Below, one piece after another: positions 1 to 6,190 of a stretch of 18,934 nucleotides of DNA. A program made the translations under genes and the position numbers. Under the pieces are notes generated by a model. It had not been told where the DNA came from, did no database searches, and was given only the letters and a program-made list of their open reading frames with translations. The stretch is from Actinomycetota bacterium (GTDB taxonomy: Bacteria; Actinomycetota; Thermoleophilia; Solirubrobacterales; Solirubrobacteraceae). The stretch covers positions 1 through 18,934 of the forward strand of contig VAXS01000025.1 in the NCBI GenBank assembly GCA_005883255.1, in the 5' to 3' direction. Numbering within the stretch: the first letter of the stretch is position 1; the number at the start of each line of letters is the position of its first letter.

Positions 1-387
1 CGTGGTGATGAGCAGGATGGCGCCGGTCATGGCCAGCGCCAGGCAGGCCGTGCCCAGGAGCGCCAGGCCGTTGGCCAGCAGCACCACGTGGCGCTTGTCC
101 TGGAGGCGGAACAGGATCCGGTGGTGGGCGCTGGGCGCGATCAGCAGGAGCGTGGCCGCGGCGGCCAGCAGCAGCGTCGCGAAGTAGACGCCCTTCTCAT
201 AGCCGGTGACGCGATCGAAGCGGACGTTGAACGGAAGCACCAGCAGGAAGGCGAACAGCACCTGCACGCCGGTCTGCGCCACCCGCAGCTCCTGCAGGAG
301 CTCGGAGAGGTTCCGGTCGAGCCGCTCCTCCTCGGTCTCGTAGCGCCCGGAGGCGTGGAGGGAGGGGGTTCCGGGCTCGTCGGTCAT
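1..387 (-). CDS. DUF6328-like membrane protein (3' end outside window)
   Basis: The reading frame starts at ATG 385-387 and is still open at the window edge, giving 129 residues. The N-terminal third is hydrophilic and contains an ETEEERLDRNLSELLQELR stretch, followed by VAQTGVQVLFAFLLVLPF, a second hydrophobic stretch (YFATLLLAAAATLLLIAP) and a third near the truncation. The pattern of an acidic RxD-N-ELLQELRVxQTGVQ segment followed by three or four membrane helices and an APxxHR loop matches what I remember of the actinobacterial DUF6328 family. That family has no established function. The gene lies downstream of, and co-directional with, the secreted-protein gene, with a strong hairpin between them. 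A TAAGCT element (minus strand, 400-405) lies 12 bases before the ATG and could be a -10. The family call is from memory of the pattern; the membrane topology is visible in the sequence. Confidence 0.7.
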   Translation of the reverse strand, partial: MTDEPGTPSLHASGRYETEEERLDRNLSELLQELRVAQTGVQVLFAFLLVLPFNVRFDRVTGYEKGVYFATLLLAAAATLLLIAPSAHHRILFRLQDKRHVVLLANGLALLGTACLALAMTGAILLITT

Positions 388-420
388 CCCTGGCGTCTGA
401 GCTTAGAACCGCCGGCGGTC

Positions 421-448
421 CCCCGGCGCGCCCGCCCGCGCGCCGGGG
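421..448 (-). terminator. GC-rich perfect hairpin between two minus-strand genes
   Basis: CCCCGGCGCG (421-430) pairs perfectly with CGCGCCGGGG (439-448) around an 8-base loop. It starts 9 bases beyond the stop codon of the secreted-protein gene (458-460) in its direction of transcription. A second small palindrome, ACCGCCGGCGGT, lies at 408-419. There is no T-run on the minus strand after either one, so this is not a canonical intrinsic terminator. In GC-rich actinobacteria such T-less hairpins are common after genes and may end transcription or protect a 3' end. Confidence 0.5.
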
Positions 449-457
449 ATCGCCGTT

Positions 458-1066
458 CTAGTTCTGGGACCCGAGACCCACGGTCCCGCTGATGCCGGCG
501 CTGCTCACGCCGCTGCCGGCGCACTGCGTCGGGTCGGCCTGGAAGGCCAGCAGCCCGAGCGCGGAGTCGCCCGCGTAGCGGGTCGTCGTGATGGTCTTGG
601 ACGTGGGCTGCCCGGGCTGCGGGTTGATCGCGGGCAGCGTCACGCTGGGAGCCACGGTCCCGGCCAGGTGGACCGCGGCGGCCACCGAGTCGGTGGTGTA
701 GTTGATCACCGTCGCGGTCCCGTCCGCCCAGTTGGCGATCGCGGTGCCCTGTGTGGTCCCGTTGCCGCAGGTGCCGTTGCCGGTCGGGACCGGCTCCTGG
801 AACTGCTCGCCGCTGGGATCGGTCACCACCTGCCCGGCCTCGACCGCGCCGGAGGTCGGCGACCCGGCGACGCTGGACTGGCAGCTGCTCAGGGCCCCCG
901 TGAACCCATAGCTGAACGCCTGGGCGGTGTTGGTCAACGGCGGGCTGAAGCTCGCGGTGCCTTGGAGCTGGCAGCCTCCGCCGGAGGCGGCGGACGCCGA
1001 TGACGCCATGACGGCGCCCACGACGACCAGCACCGCGAGCACGGTGCAAGGAACAAGCTTGCGCAT
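458..1066 (-). CDS. secreted protein of unknown function with four cysteines
   Basis: 202 residues from ATG 1064-1066. The frame is open further upstream, but this start has a purine-rich ribosome-binding site (GGGGAGAG, four bases before the ATG) and opens directly into a signal peptide: MRKLVPCT, a hydrophobic core (VLAVLVVVGAVMA) and a likely signal-peptidase I site after SSASAA. The mature part is about 175 residues and rich in Gly, Thr, Ser and Val. It has four cysteines (in GGCQL, SSCQS, GTCGN and TQCAG), an even number that would allow two disulfides outside the membrane. It begins CQLQGTASFSPPL, a pattern like a beta-sandwich edge strand. I do not recognise the family and propose no enzymatic function. 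It lies between the lipoprotein gene (152 bases upstream) and the DUF6328-like gene, all on the minus strand. Confidence 0.75.
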   Translation of the reverse strand: MRKLVPCTVLAVLVVVGAVMASSASAASGGGCQLQGTASFSPPLTNTAQAFSYGFTGALSSCQSSVAGSPTSGAVEAGQVVTDPSGEQFQEPVPTGNGTCGNGTTQGTAIANWADGTATVINYTTDSVAAAVHLAGTVAPSVTLPAINPQPGQPTSKTITTTRYAGDSALGLLAFQADPTQCAGSGVSSAGISGTVGLGSQN

Positions 1067-1218
1067 TCGGCTCTCCCCTCGAGTCGAAATAGCTTGGGCT
1101 CTCCGTGCCCCGCGGACGGGGGGCGGGTACCCGGACCTCACCCAGGCAAACGGAAAATTGCCGGCATCAACTTCGGCTGACTTTTCCCTGCTCAGGCGGC
1201 CAGTTGCGCGTCCACCGG

Positions 1219-1569
1219 CTACTCGCCGCAGGCGCTGGGGTGCTGGTTGCAGTACTGCTCGAAGCGCTGCTTGGCCGCGGTGCCGCCGCCCTGGCTCCCG
1301 CCGGAGGCGCCGGGCGAGGTGCCGCCGCTGGAGCCGCTCGGCGCCTGAGTCCCGCCCGAGCCCGAGGTGCTCGTGGTCGGTGGCGGGGAGCTCGACGTCG
1401 TCGTGGGGGGTGGAGTCGTCTGCGTCTGGGCGGTCTGCGTCGGGGTGGTCTGCGTCTGCGCCGGCGTGGTGGCCGTGGGCACCGAGACCGAGCCGCTATC
1501 GGAGCCGCACGCGCTCAGGCCGACGATCAGCGCGATCGCCGCGGCGGCGAGGGGGAGCTTGGGCGCCAT
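1219..1569 (-). CDS. Thr/Gln/Pro-rich lipoprotein
   Basis: 116 residues from ATG 1567-1569. The N-terminus MAPKLPLAAAAIALIVGLSAC is a type II signal peptide with lipobox LSAC, so Cys21 should be lipidated and the protein anchored to the outer face of the cytoplasmic membrane. Residues 28-98 are low complexity: tandem QTQTTP/TQT-like units, a proline-threonine stretch, then a Gly/Ser spacer. Only the last 16 residues or so (AAKQRFEQYCNQHPSACGE) look folded, with two cysteines that could form a small loop. The layout is a tether carrying a short C-terminal motif. Function is unknown. There is no clear Shine-Dalgarno, but a TACGGT -10-like element (minus strand, 1577-1582) lies 7 bases before the ATG, compatible with a leaderless mRNA. 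A GTG three codons upstream is an alternative start. Confidence 0.7.
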   Translation of the reverse strand: MAPKLPLAAAAIALIVGLSACGSDSGSVSVPTATTPAQTQTTPTQTAQTQTTPPPTTTSSSPPPTTSTSGSGGTQAPSGSSGGTSPGASGGSQGGGTAAKQRFEQYCNQHPSACGE

Positions 1570-1576
1570 GCCCGGC

Positions 1577-1582
1577 ACCGTA
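1577..1582 (-). promoter_or_regulatory. candidate -10 element for the lipoprotein gene
   Basis: TACGGT on the minus strand fits the actinobacterial TANNNT -10 consensus and sits exactly 7 bases before ATG 1567-1569. That spacing would place transcription initiation at or next to the start codon, and no Shine-Dalgarno is present. No convincing -35 box is visible. This is a pattern-based inference only. Confidence 0.3.
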
Positions 1583-1616
1583 GCAACGCCCTCGGGGGCA
1601 CCCCGGCCCTCGCCGG

Positions 1617-2003
1617 CTACTGCGACGCGACCGGGAGTCCCGACGACTTCCAGGCCCGGAAGCCGCCGATCAGGTCGGTGGCGCGCGTGAAGCCGAGGTC
1701 CTGGAGGACGGCCGCGGCCAGGCTGGACTGGTAGCCCTCGTCGCACATGACGATCACCTGGGCCTCCGGCCGGGCCAGCAGCGGGTTGCTGGCGCCGGAC
1801 TCCGGGTCCAGCCGCCACTCCAGCGTGTTGCGGGGAACGTGCACGGCCTGGGGGACGACGCCCTCGGTCGCCCGCTGCACCTCCGAGCGGATGTCGACCA
1901 GCACCGCCCCGTCGCGGACGGCGGCCAGCGCCTCGCCCGGGGTGAGCCGCTCCAGTCGCGCCCGGGCGGCGGAGAGCAGGTCGTCGACGGTGGTGCGTCC
2001 CAC
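1617..2003 (-). CDS. rhodanese-like domain protein
   Basis: 128 residues from GTG 2001-2003. It is a single rhodanese domain filling the protein: an N-terminal helix (TPGEALAAVRDG), the LVDIRSEVQR strand with the conserved Asp-Arg, a PQAVHVPRNTLEW segment (the usual GhIpgA equivalent), then VIVMCDEGYQSSLAAAVL. The active-site loop is Cys87-DEGYQS, six residues with an intact catalytic Cys. The C-terminal DLIGGFRAWKSSGLPV is the usual closing signature. The family carries sulfur as a cysteine persulfide; substrate and partner cannot be told from sequence. The gene starts 9 bases after the stop codon of the 53-residue protein, so the two are probably co-transcribed, and the lipoprotein gene follows 47 bases downstream. 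Confidence 0.88.
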   Translation of the reverse strand: MGRTTVDDLLSAARARLERLTPGEALAAVRDGAVLVDIRSEVQRATEGVVPQAVHVPRNTLEWRLDPESGASNPLLARPEAQVIVMCDEGYQSSLAAAVLQDLGFTRATDLIGGFRAWKSSGLPVASQ

Positions 2004-2012
2004 GCGCCGAGC

Positions 2013-2174
2013 CTACTCGGGTGGATCCCAGGGCTCGCGGCCACGCACGCGCGCCCACAGGTAGCGACGGAGCAGCCGTCCCCATTCCAGCACCCCGGCG
2101 ACCAGGTGCCCGACGGGACCGGTGACCAGCCAGGCGGCCAGGCGCGTGCGGCGTGGGAGGGCCGGAGCGGCCAT
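2013..2174 (-). CDS. 53-residue protein of unknown function
   Basis: Starts at ATG 2172-2174 and ends at TAG 2013-2015. The protein is compact, basic and rich in Trp, Leu and Arg: an Arg-rich N-terminus, then AAWLVTGPVGHLVAGVLEWG, RLLRRYLWARVRGREPWDPP. The middle is amphipathic to hydrophobic and could sit on or in a membrane. I recall similar short ORFs (LVTGPxGHLxxGVxxW...RYxWARxRGR) next to trigger factor genes in related actinobacteria, but I cannot name a family. The ATG overlaps, on the opposite strand, a possible ATG of tig (CCATGG at 2171-2176), so the two genes are divergent with almost no space for separate promoters. It probably leads the minus-strand operon containing the rhodanese gene. 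Confidence 0.55.
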   Translation of the reverse strand: MAAPALPRRTRLAAWLVTGPVGHLVAGVLEWGRLLRRYLWARVRGREPWDPPE

Positions 2175-2184
2175 GGCCGGAAGG

Positions 2185-2190
2185 TATCGT
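2185..2190 (+). promoter_or_regulatory. candidate -10 element for tig
   Basis: TATCGT fits TANNNT and ends 9 bases before the GTG at 2200, leaving space for at most a very short leader. The nearest purine-rich stretch (GGAAGG, 2179-2184) is about 15 bases from the GTG, too far for a normal Shine-Dalgarno. No clear -35 is visible. This is inference from spacing only. Confidence 0.3.
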
Positions 2191-2199
2191 TGGCTGGCC

Positions 2200-3453
2200 G
2201 TGGCCACCGTGAAGACGAACGTCACCGAGCTCCCCGAATCGCGCGTGCGCGTGGAGGCCGAGGTCCCGGCCGACGAGGTCGAGCGCCGGATAGAGCAGAC
2301 CGCGCGCACCCTCGGGCGCCAGCTCAAGATCCCCGGCTTCCGCAAGGGGAAGGTCCCCCCGCCGGTGGTCGTGAGCCGCGTGGGCCGAGAGACGGTGCTG
2401 GACGAGACCCTGCGCGGCGCGCTGGGCGGTTGGTACGCCGACGCGCTGGACGCCGCGGGCGTCGATCCGGTGGGCGATCCCCGGCTGGACCTCGGCGACC
2501 TGCCCGGGGAAGGCCAGCCGTTGAGCTTCTCGATCGAGGTCGGCGTGCGGCCCAAGGCCCGCCTCGGCGAGTACCGCGGCCTGGAGGTGGGCCGCCGCGA
2601 GCCCGACGTGCCCGAGGAGGCGGTGGGCCGCGAGCTGGAGGCGCTGCGGGAGGCCGCCCTGCGCGGGATGAAGGCGGGGGAGACCAGGACCGCCGAGGTG
2701 ACGTTCCCCGAAGAGCACCCCTCCGAGCAGCTCCGCGGCCGGACCGTCTCCTTCGACGTCACGGTCAAGGAGGTCAAGCGCAAGGAGCTGCCCGAGCTCG
2801 ACGACGAGTTCGCGGCCGACGCCGCCGGCTTCGACTCGCTGGACGAGCTGCGCGCCGACGTCCGCGAGAAGCTCGAGGAGGCCGACCGCCAGGCGATCGA
2901 CGCCGAGTTCCGCGAGGCCGTGGTGGACGCCGCCGCCGCGGCCGCCCAGGTCGAGGTGCCGCCGGCCCTGGTCGACGCGCGCGCCCACGAGCTGTGGGAG
3001 CAGATGATCCACGCGCTGGGCCACCGCGGGATCTCGCAGGAGGCCTACCTGCGCATCGCCGGCAAGTCGGAGCAGGAGCTGATCGAGGAGGCCAAGCCCG
3101 ACGCCGAGCGGGCGCTGCGCCGCGAGGCGGTCCTTGCCGCCGTGGTCGAGGCCGAGGGCATCGAGCCCTCCGACGAAGACGTGACCGCCGCGCTTGCGCG
3201 CTCGGCCGAGAGCGAGGGCGTCACGGCCGAGCAGCTGATGCAGCGCCTGCGCGAGCGCAACCGGCTGGAGCCGCTGCGCCGCGACCTCGCCGCCCGCCAG
3301 GCGGTCGACCTGCTGGCCGAGCACGCGACGGCGATCCCGGTCGAGCAGGCCAAGGCCCGCGACAAGCTCTGGACGCCCGAGAAGGAGGCCGCCGAGACCG
3401 GCGCGGGCGCGGGTCAGCCGGCCTCCGGCAAGCTCTGGACACCCGGGTCCTGA
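2200..3453 (+). CDS. tig: trigger factor, lacking half of the PPIase domain
   Basis: Ribosome-associated chaperone that binds nascent chains at the exit tunnel. From GTG 2200 the protein has 417 residues. The ribosome-binding domain is intact, with the signature GFRKGKVP at residues 47-54. The C-terminal chaperone domain is also intact (ELPELDDEF about 197-204, IAGKSEQELIEEAKPDAERALRR region, IPVEQAKARDKLW). Between them, ELEALREA (145-152) runs straight into ALRGMKAGETRTAEVTFPEE, which is the second half of the FKBP-type PPIase domain. Compared with E. coli trigger factor as I remember it, about 53 residues are missing, including the IDFTGSVDGE-type strand and the substrate pocket; the frame is kept. 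The C-terminus carries two KLWTP motifs. Starts at ATG 2173 (GGAG five bases before it) or GTG 2209 are alternatives. clpP and clpX follow in the same direction. Confidence 0.92.
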   Translation: MATVKTNVTELPESRVRVEAEVPADEVERRIEQTARTLGRQLKIPGFRKGKVPPPVVVSRVGRETVLDETLRGALGGWYADALDAAGVDPVGDPRLDLGDLPGEGQPLSFSIEVGVRPKARLGEYRGLEVGRREPDVPEEAVGRELEALREAALRGMKAGETRTAEVTFPEEHPSEQLRGRTVSFDVTVKEVKRKELPELDDEFAADAAGFDSLDELRADVREKLEEADRQAIDAEFREAVVDAAAAAAQVEVPPALVDARAHELWEQMIHALGHRGISQEAYLRIAGKSEQELIEEAKPDAERALRREAVLAAVVEAEGIEPSDEDVTAALARSAESEGVTAEQLMQRLRERNRLEPLRRDLAARQAVDLLAEHATAIPVEQAKARDKLWTPEKEAAETGAGAGQPASGKLWTPGS

Positions 3454-3482
3454 CACCCGGCGGACGGCCCAAACCCGATTGC

Positions 3483-3488
3483 TAGACT
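3483..3488 (+). promoter_or_regulatory. candidate -10 element for clpP
   Basis: TAGACT within GCTAGACTCGCC, lying in the 96-base gap between tig and clpP, 61 bases before the clpP ATG. The 12-base context is identical to that before the zinc-ribbon gene (10062-10073), and its first eight bases recur before mreB (11478-11485). A weak CGGACG 16 bases upstream could serve as -35. Recurrence in three gene-start gaps is the main support. Confidence 0.45.
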
Positions 3489-3549
3489 CGCCCCACGGGC
3501 GCGGCGGCGGCAGGAATCCAGCCCGGGACCCCAAAGAGAAGCGAGCAAG

Positions 3550-4134
<585 letters not shown>

Positions 4135-4164
4135 CTTCGAGGGCGCGCGTCGTACGGGAGAGAG

Positions 4165-5316
4165 ATGGCACGTCCGACCGACTCAAACGAGCAGCTCCTC
4201 TGCTCCTTCTGCGGTAAGTCGCAGCGGCAGGTCAAGAAGCTGATCGCCGGCCCCGGCGTCTACATCTGCGACGAGTGCATCGATCTCTGCAACGAGATCA
4301 TCGACGAGGAGCTCACCGCTCCTCCCAGCTTCGACATCGAGAACCTCCCCAAGCCGCGGGAGATCTACGACGTCCTCAACGAGTACGTGGTGGGCCAGGA
4401 GCAGGCCAAGCGCACGCTGTCGGTGGCCGTCTACAACCACTACAAGCGCGTGCAGATGGCGCAGGCCGACGACGACGAGATCGAGCTGCAGAAGTCCAAC
4501 ATCCTGCTGCTCGGCCCCACCGGCTGCGGCAAGACGCTGCTGGCCCAGACGCTGGCCCGCATCCTCAACGTCCCGTTCGCGATCGCGGACGCCACCGCGC
4601 TCACCGAGGCCGGGTACGTGGGCGAGGACGTCGAGAACATCCTGCTGAAGCTCATCCAGGCCGCCGACTACGACGTCAAGAAGGCCGAGACCGGGATCAT
4701 CTACATCGACGAGGTCGACAAGATCGCCCGCAAGGCCGACAACCCGTCGATCACGCGCGACGTCTCGGGCGAGGGCGTCCAGCAGGCGCTGCTGAAGATC
4801 CTGGAGGGGACGCAGGCCTCGGTCCCGCCCCAGGGCGGCCGCAAGCATCCCCACCAGGAGTTCCTGACGATCGACACCACGAACATCCTGTTCGTCTGCG
4901 GCGGGGCGTTCGCCAACCTGGACAAGGTGATCGAGCGGCGCATCGGCCACAAGGGCGTGGGCTTCGGCGCCGCCATCAAGCCCAATTTCAACACGGACAC
5001 CGAGCCGCGCAACGCGCTGGTCAAGCAGTTCCAGCGGTTCTTCAGCTTCGACGGGATCGAGCTGGTGTTCGCCGACGACGCCCTGGGCTCGATCGCCGAC
5101 AAGGCGCTGGAGCGCGAGACGGGCGCCCGCGGCCTGCGCTCGATCATCGAGGAGATCCTGCTCGAGGTGCAGTTCGAGCTGCCCTCGCGGCGCGACGTCA
5201 AGAAGTGCGCCGTGACCCGGGAGACCGTCGAGCGGGGCCTCAAGCCCACGCTGGTCACCGAGGCCGCGCCCGACGAGGAGCCCGTCGAGCGCGAGCGCCG
5301 CGAGCGCGCGTCCTAG
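4165..5316 (+). CDS. clpX: ClpX unfoldase, lacking the arginine-finger segment
   Basis: AAA+ unfoldase of the ClpXP protease. 383 residues from ATG 4165, with GGGAGAGAG upstream. Zinc-binding domain: Cys13, Cys16, Cys35, Cys38. Walker A GPTGCGKT (117-124), pore loop GYVGED (150-155), Walker B IIYIDE (178-183), RKH loop (226-228), ClpP-docking VGF loop (265-267) and sensor-2 GARGLR (320-325) are all present. At residues 271-284 the protein reads [15 protein letters not shown]. In other ClpX proteins about 45 more residues lie here, including PEDLxKFGLIPEFxGRLP, whose Arg is the arginine finger that completes the neighbouring ATP site. The frame is preserved. A hexamer lacking this segment should not hydrolyse ATP properly, so the sequence is suspect. 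The C-terminal tail is Glu/Arg-rich. The 3' end overlaps the convergent nucleotidyltransferase frame by 62 bases. Confidence 0.93.
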   Translation: MARPTDSNEQLLCSFCGKSQRQVKKLIAGPGVYICDECIDLCNEIIDEELTAPPSFDIENLPKPREIYDVLNEYVVGQEQAKRTLSVAVYNHYKRVQMAQADDDEIELQKSNILLLGPTGCGKTLLAQTLARILNVPFAIADATALTEAGYVGEDVENILLKLIQAADYDVKKAETGIIYIDEVDKIARKADNPSITRDVSGEGVQQALLKILEGTQASVPPQGGRKHPHQEFLTIDTTNILFVCGGAFANLDKVIERRIGHKGVGFGAAIKPNFNTDTEPRNALVKQFQRFFSFDGIELVFADDALGSIADKALERETGARGLRSIIEEILLEVQFELPSRRDVKKCAVTRETVERGLKPTLVTEAAPDEEPVERERRERAS

Positions 5317-5827
5317 CGCGCGCCCGCTGCCCCCCACCGCCCCGGCGACGCCGCGCGATCTGGAGAGATTCGACGTCCACGATGTCTTGCCCGCGTCCGG
5401 CGGCCTCCTTCATCGAGATCATGTCGTCGATCGAGGCGACCAGGATCGTGAAGCCACCGACGTCCATCGGCTCGGCACGCTCCCGAAGCTTGGCGTAGGG
5501 CGGAGCGCCGGCGGGGTTGGCGAGCAGGTCGAGCGGTCCATCCGAGGTCTCGAGGCACAGGATCTGAGTCCGGCGTAGCGTCCGGCCGTCGGGGACGAAC
5601 GGGACGGACTCCTCGATGCCGGCCAGCTTGGCTTCGAGCTCGACCAGCACCCGGCCGAGGGCGTCGAGGTTCTCCTGGTCGGGCGCGTAGCAGATGTCCA
5701 GGTCCTGTGTGAACCGCGGAATCGCATGTAGGGCGACCGCGACCCCGCCCACGACGACGAAGTCAACCTCCGCTTCCGCGAGGCGCCGCAAGATCCCGCT
5801 GGGGACGAATTCAGGCCAGTTCACCAC
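5255..5827 (-). CDS. nucleotidyltransferase-fold protein, possible toxin of a two-gene module
   Basis: 190 residues from GTG 5825-5827 (GTG 5822-5824 is also possible). It has the minimal nucleotidyltransferase signature: Gly27-Gly28 ([21 protein letters not shown]), Asp42 and Asp44, and a later Asp100 in [11 protein letters not shown]-terminal [24 protein letters not shown] motif (residues 132-155) is common in small AbiEii/DUF1814- or DUF6036-like proteins. Such proteins transfer nucleotides to tRNA or proteins in MenT- and AbiE-type toxin systems, but many relatives are uncharacterised. It is translated after, and overlaps by 17 bases, the HTH regulator gene, as in antitoxin-first modules. 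After residue 158 the chain becomes an Arg/Ala/Gly-rich tail that partly reads antisense to the end of clpX, so the true stop may have been lost. Substrate unknown. Confidence 0.72.
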   Translation of the reverse strand: MVNWPEFVPSGILRRLAEAEVDFVVVGGVAVALHAIPRFTQDLDICYAPDQENLDALGRVLVELEAKLAGIEESVPFVPDGRTLRRTQILCLETSDGPLDLLANPAGAPPYAKLRERAEPMDVGGFTILVASIDDMISMKEAAGRGQDIVDVESLQIARRRRGGGGQRARARTRARGARARRAPRRARPR

Positions 5828-6149
5828 GGTGTCTAGCCCCGATCTCCCACAACTTCACCCCCTCGCGGTACATCTGCTCAAGGAGATCCAGACGCTGCTC
5901 GGGCGTCAGCTCGAGCTGTCGGCGGATCAGCGTCTCGTCCACGCCGGCGGGCTTCCGGCGGAGGGACAGGCGGAGGTCGTGCCCGGTGGCCTGCACCGCG
6001 TTCTCGAGGGTCTCGAGGGTGGGGTTGGAGGTCGGGGACTCCAGGCGAGCGACGGCGGACTGGGTGGTCCCCATGCCCAGGGCGAGCTGCTCTTGGGTGA
6101 TCCCGGCGCGCTTGCGGGCTCGGCGGATGGTGGTGGCGGCATTGGACAT
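5811..6149 (-). CDS. XRE-family HTH regulator, possible antitoxin
   Basis: 112 residues from ATG 6147-6149. Residues 5-63 form a Cro/C1-type helix-turn-helix: TTIRRARKRAGITQEQLALGMG, TTQSAVARLES, then NPTLETLENAVQATGHDLRLSL, a layout typical of antitoxins that bind their own promoter. The C-terminal part (TPEQRLDLLEQMYREG) is helical and may contact the partner. An upstream in-frame ATG at 6186-6188 would add 13 residues, but it would swallow the promoter and operator and overlap the valS ATG head to head, so the shorter start is preferred. The stop overlaps the start of the nucleotidyltransferase gene by 17 bases, indicating translational coupling. A perfect inverted repeat flanks its -10 box, which suggests autoregulation. 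The pair sits between clpX and valS, probably as an insertion into a conserved gene order. Confidence 0.82.
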   Translation of the reverse strand: MSNAATTIRRARKRAGITQEQLALGMGTTQSAVARLESPTSNPTLETLENAVQATGHDLRLSLRRKPAGVDETLIRRQLELTPEQRLDLLEQMYREGVKLWEIGARHRGELA

Positions 6150-6179
6150 CGCGGATATGAAGTATAGCGGATCCGCGAT
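6148..6179 (-). promoter_or_regulatory. promoter and inverted-repeat operator of the HTH/nucleotidyltransferase module
   Basis: ATCGCGGAT (6148-6156) and ATCCGCGAT (6171-6179) form a perfect 9-base inverted repeat with a 14-base spacer. Arm starts are 23 bases apart, about two helical turns. On the minus strand the spacer contains TATACT (6161-6166), a near-consensus -10 located 11 bases before the HTH start codon. A second palindrome, GCGGATCCGC (6167-6176), shares the right arm, so GCGGAT half-sites occur three times. This is the expected arrangement for an autoregulated antitoxin. The right arm ends 7 bases before the probable native ATG of valS (6187), so binding could also affect valS. 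No clear -35 is seen. Confidence 0.6.
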
Positions 6180-6190
6180 ACCGCACATGA

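Noticed and set aside
1429..1475. Repeated GGTCTGCGTC-like units, considered as a repeat array
   Set aside because: They are the complementary strand of the Thr/Gln-rich codons of the lipoprotein tether. Units are imperfect and too few for a CRISPR array or regulatory iterons.
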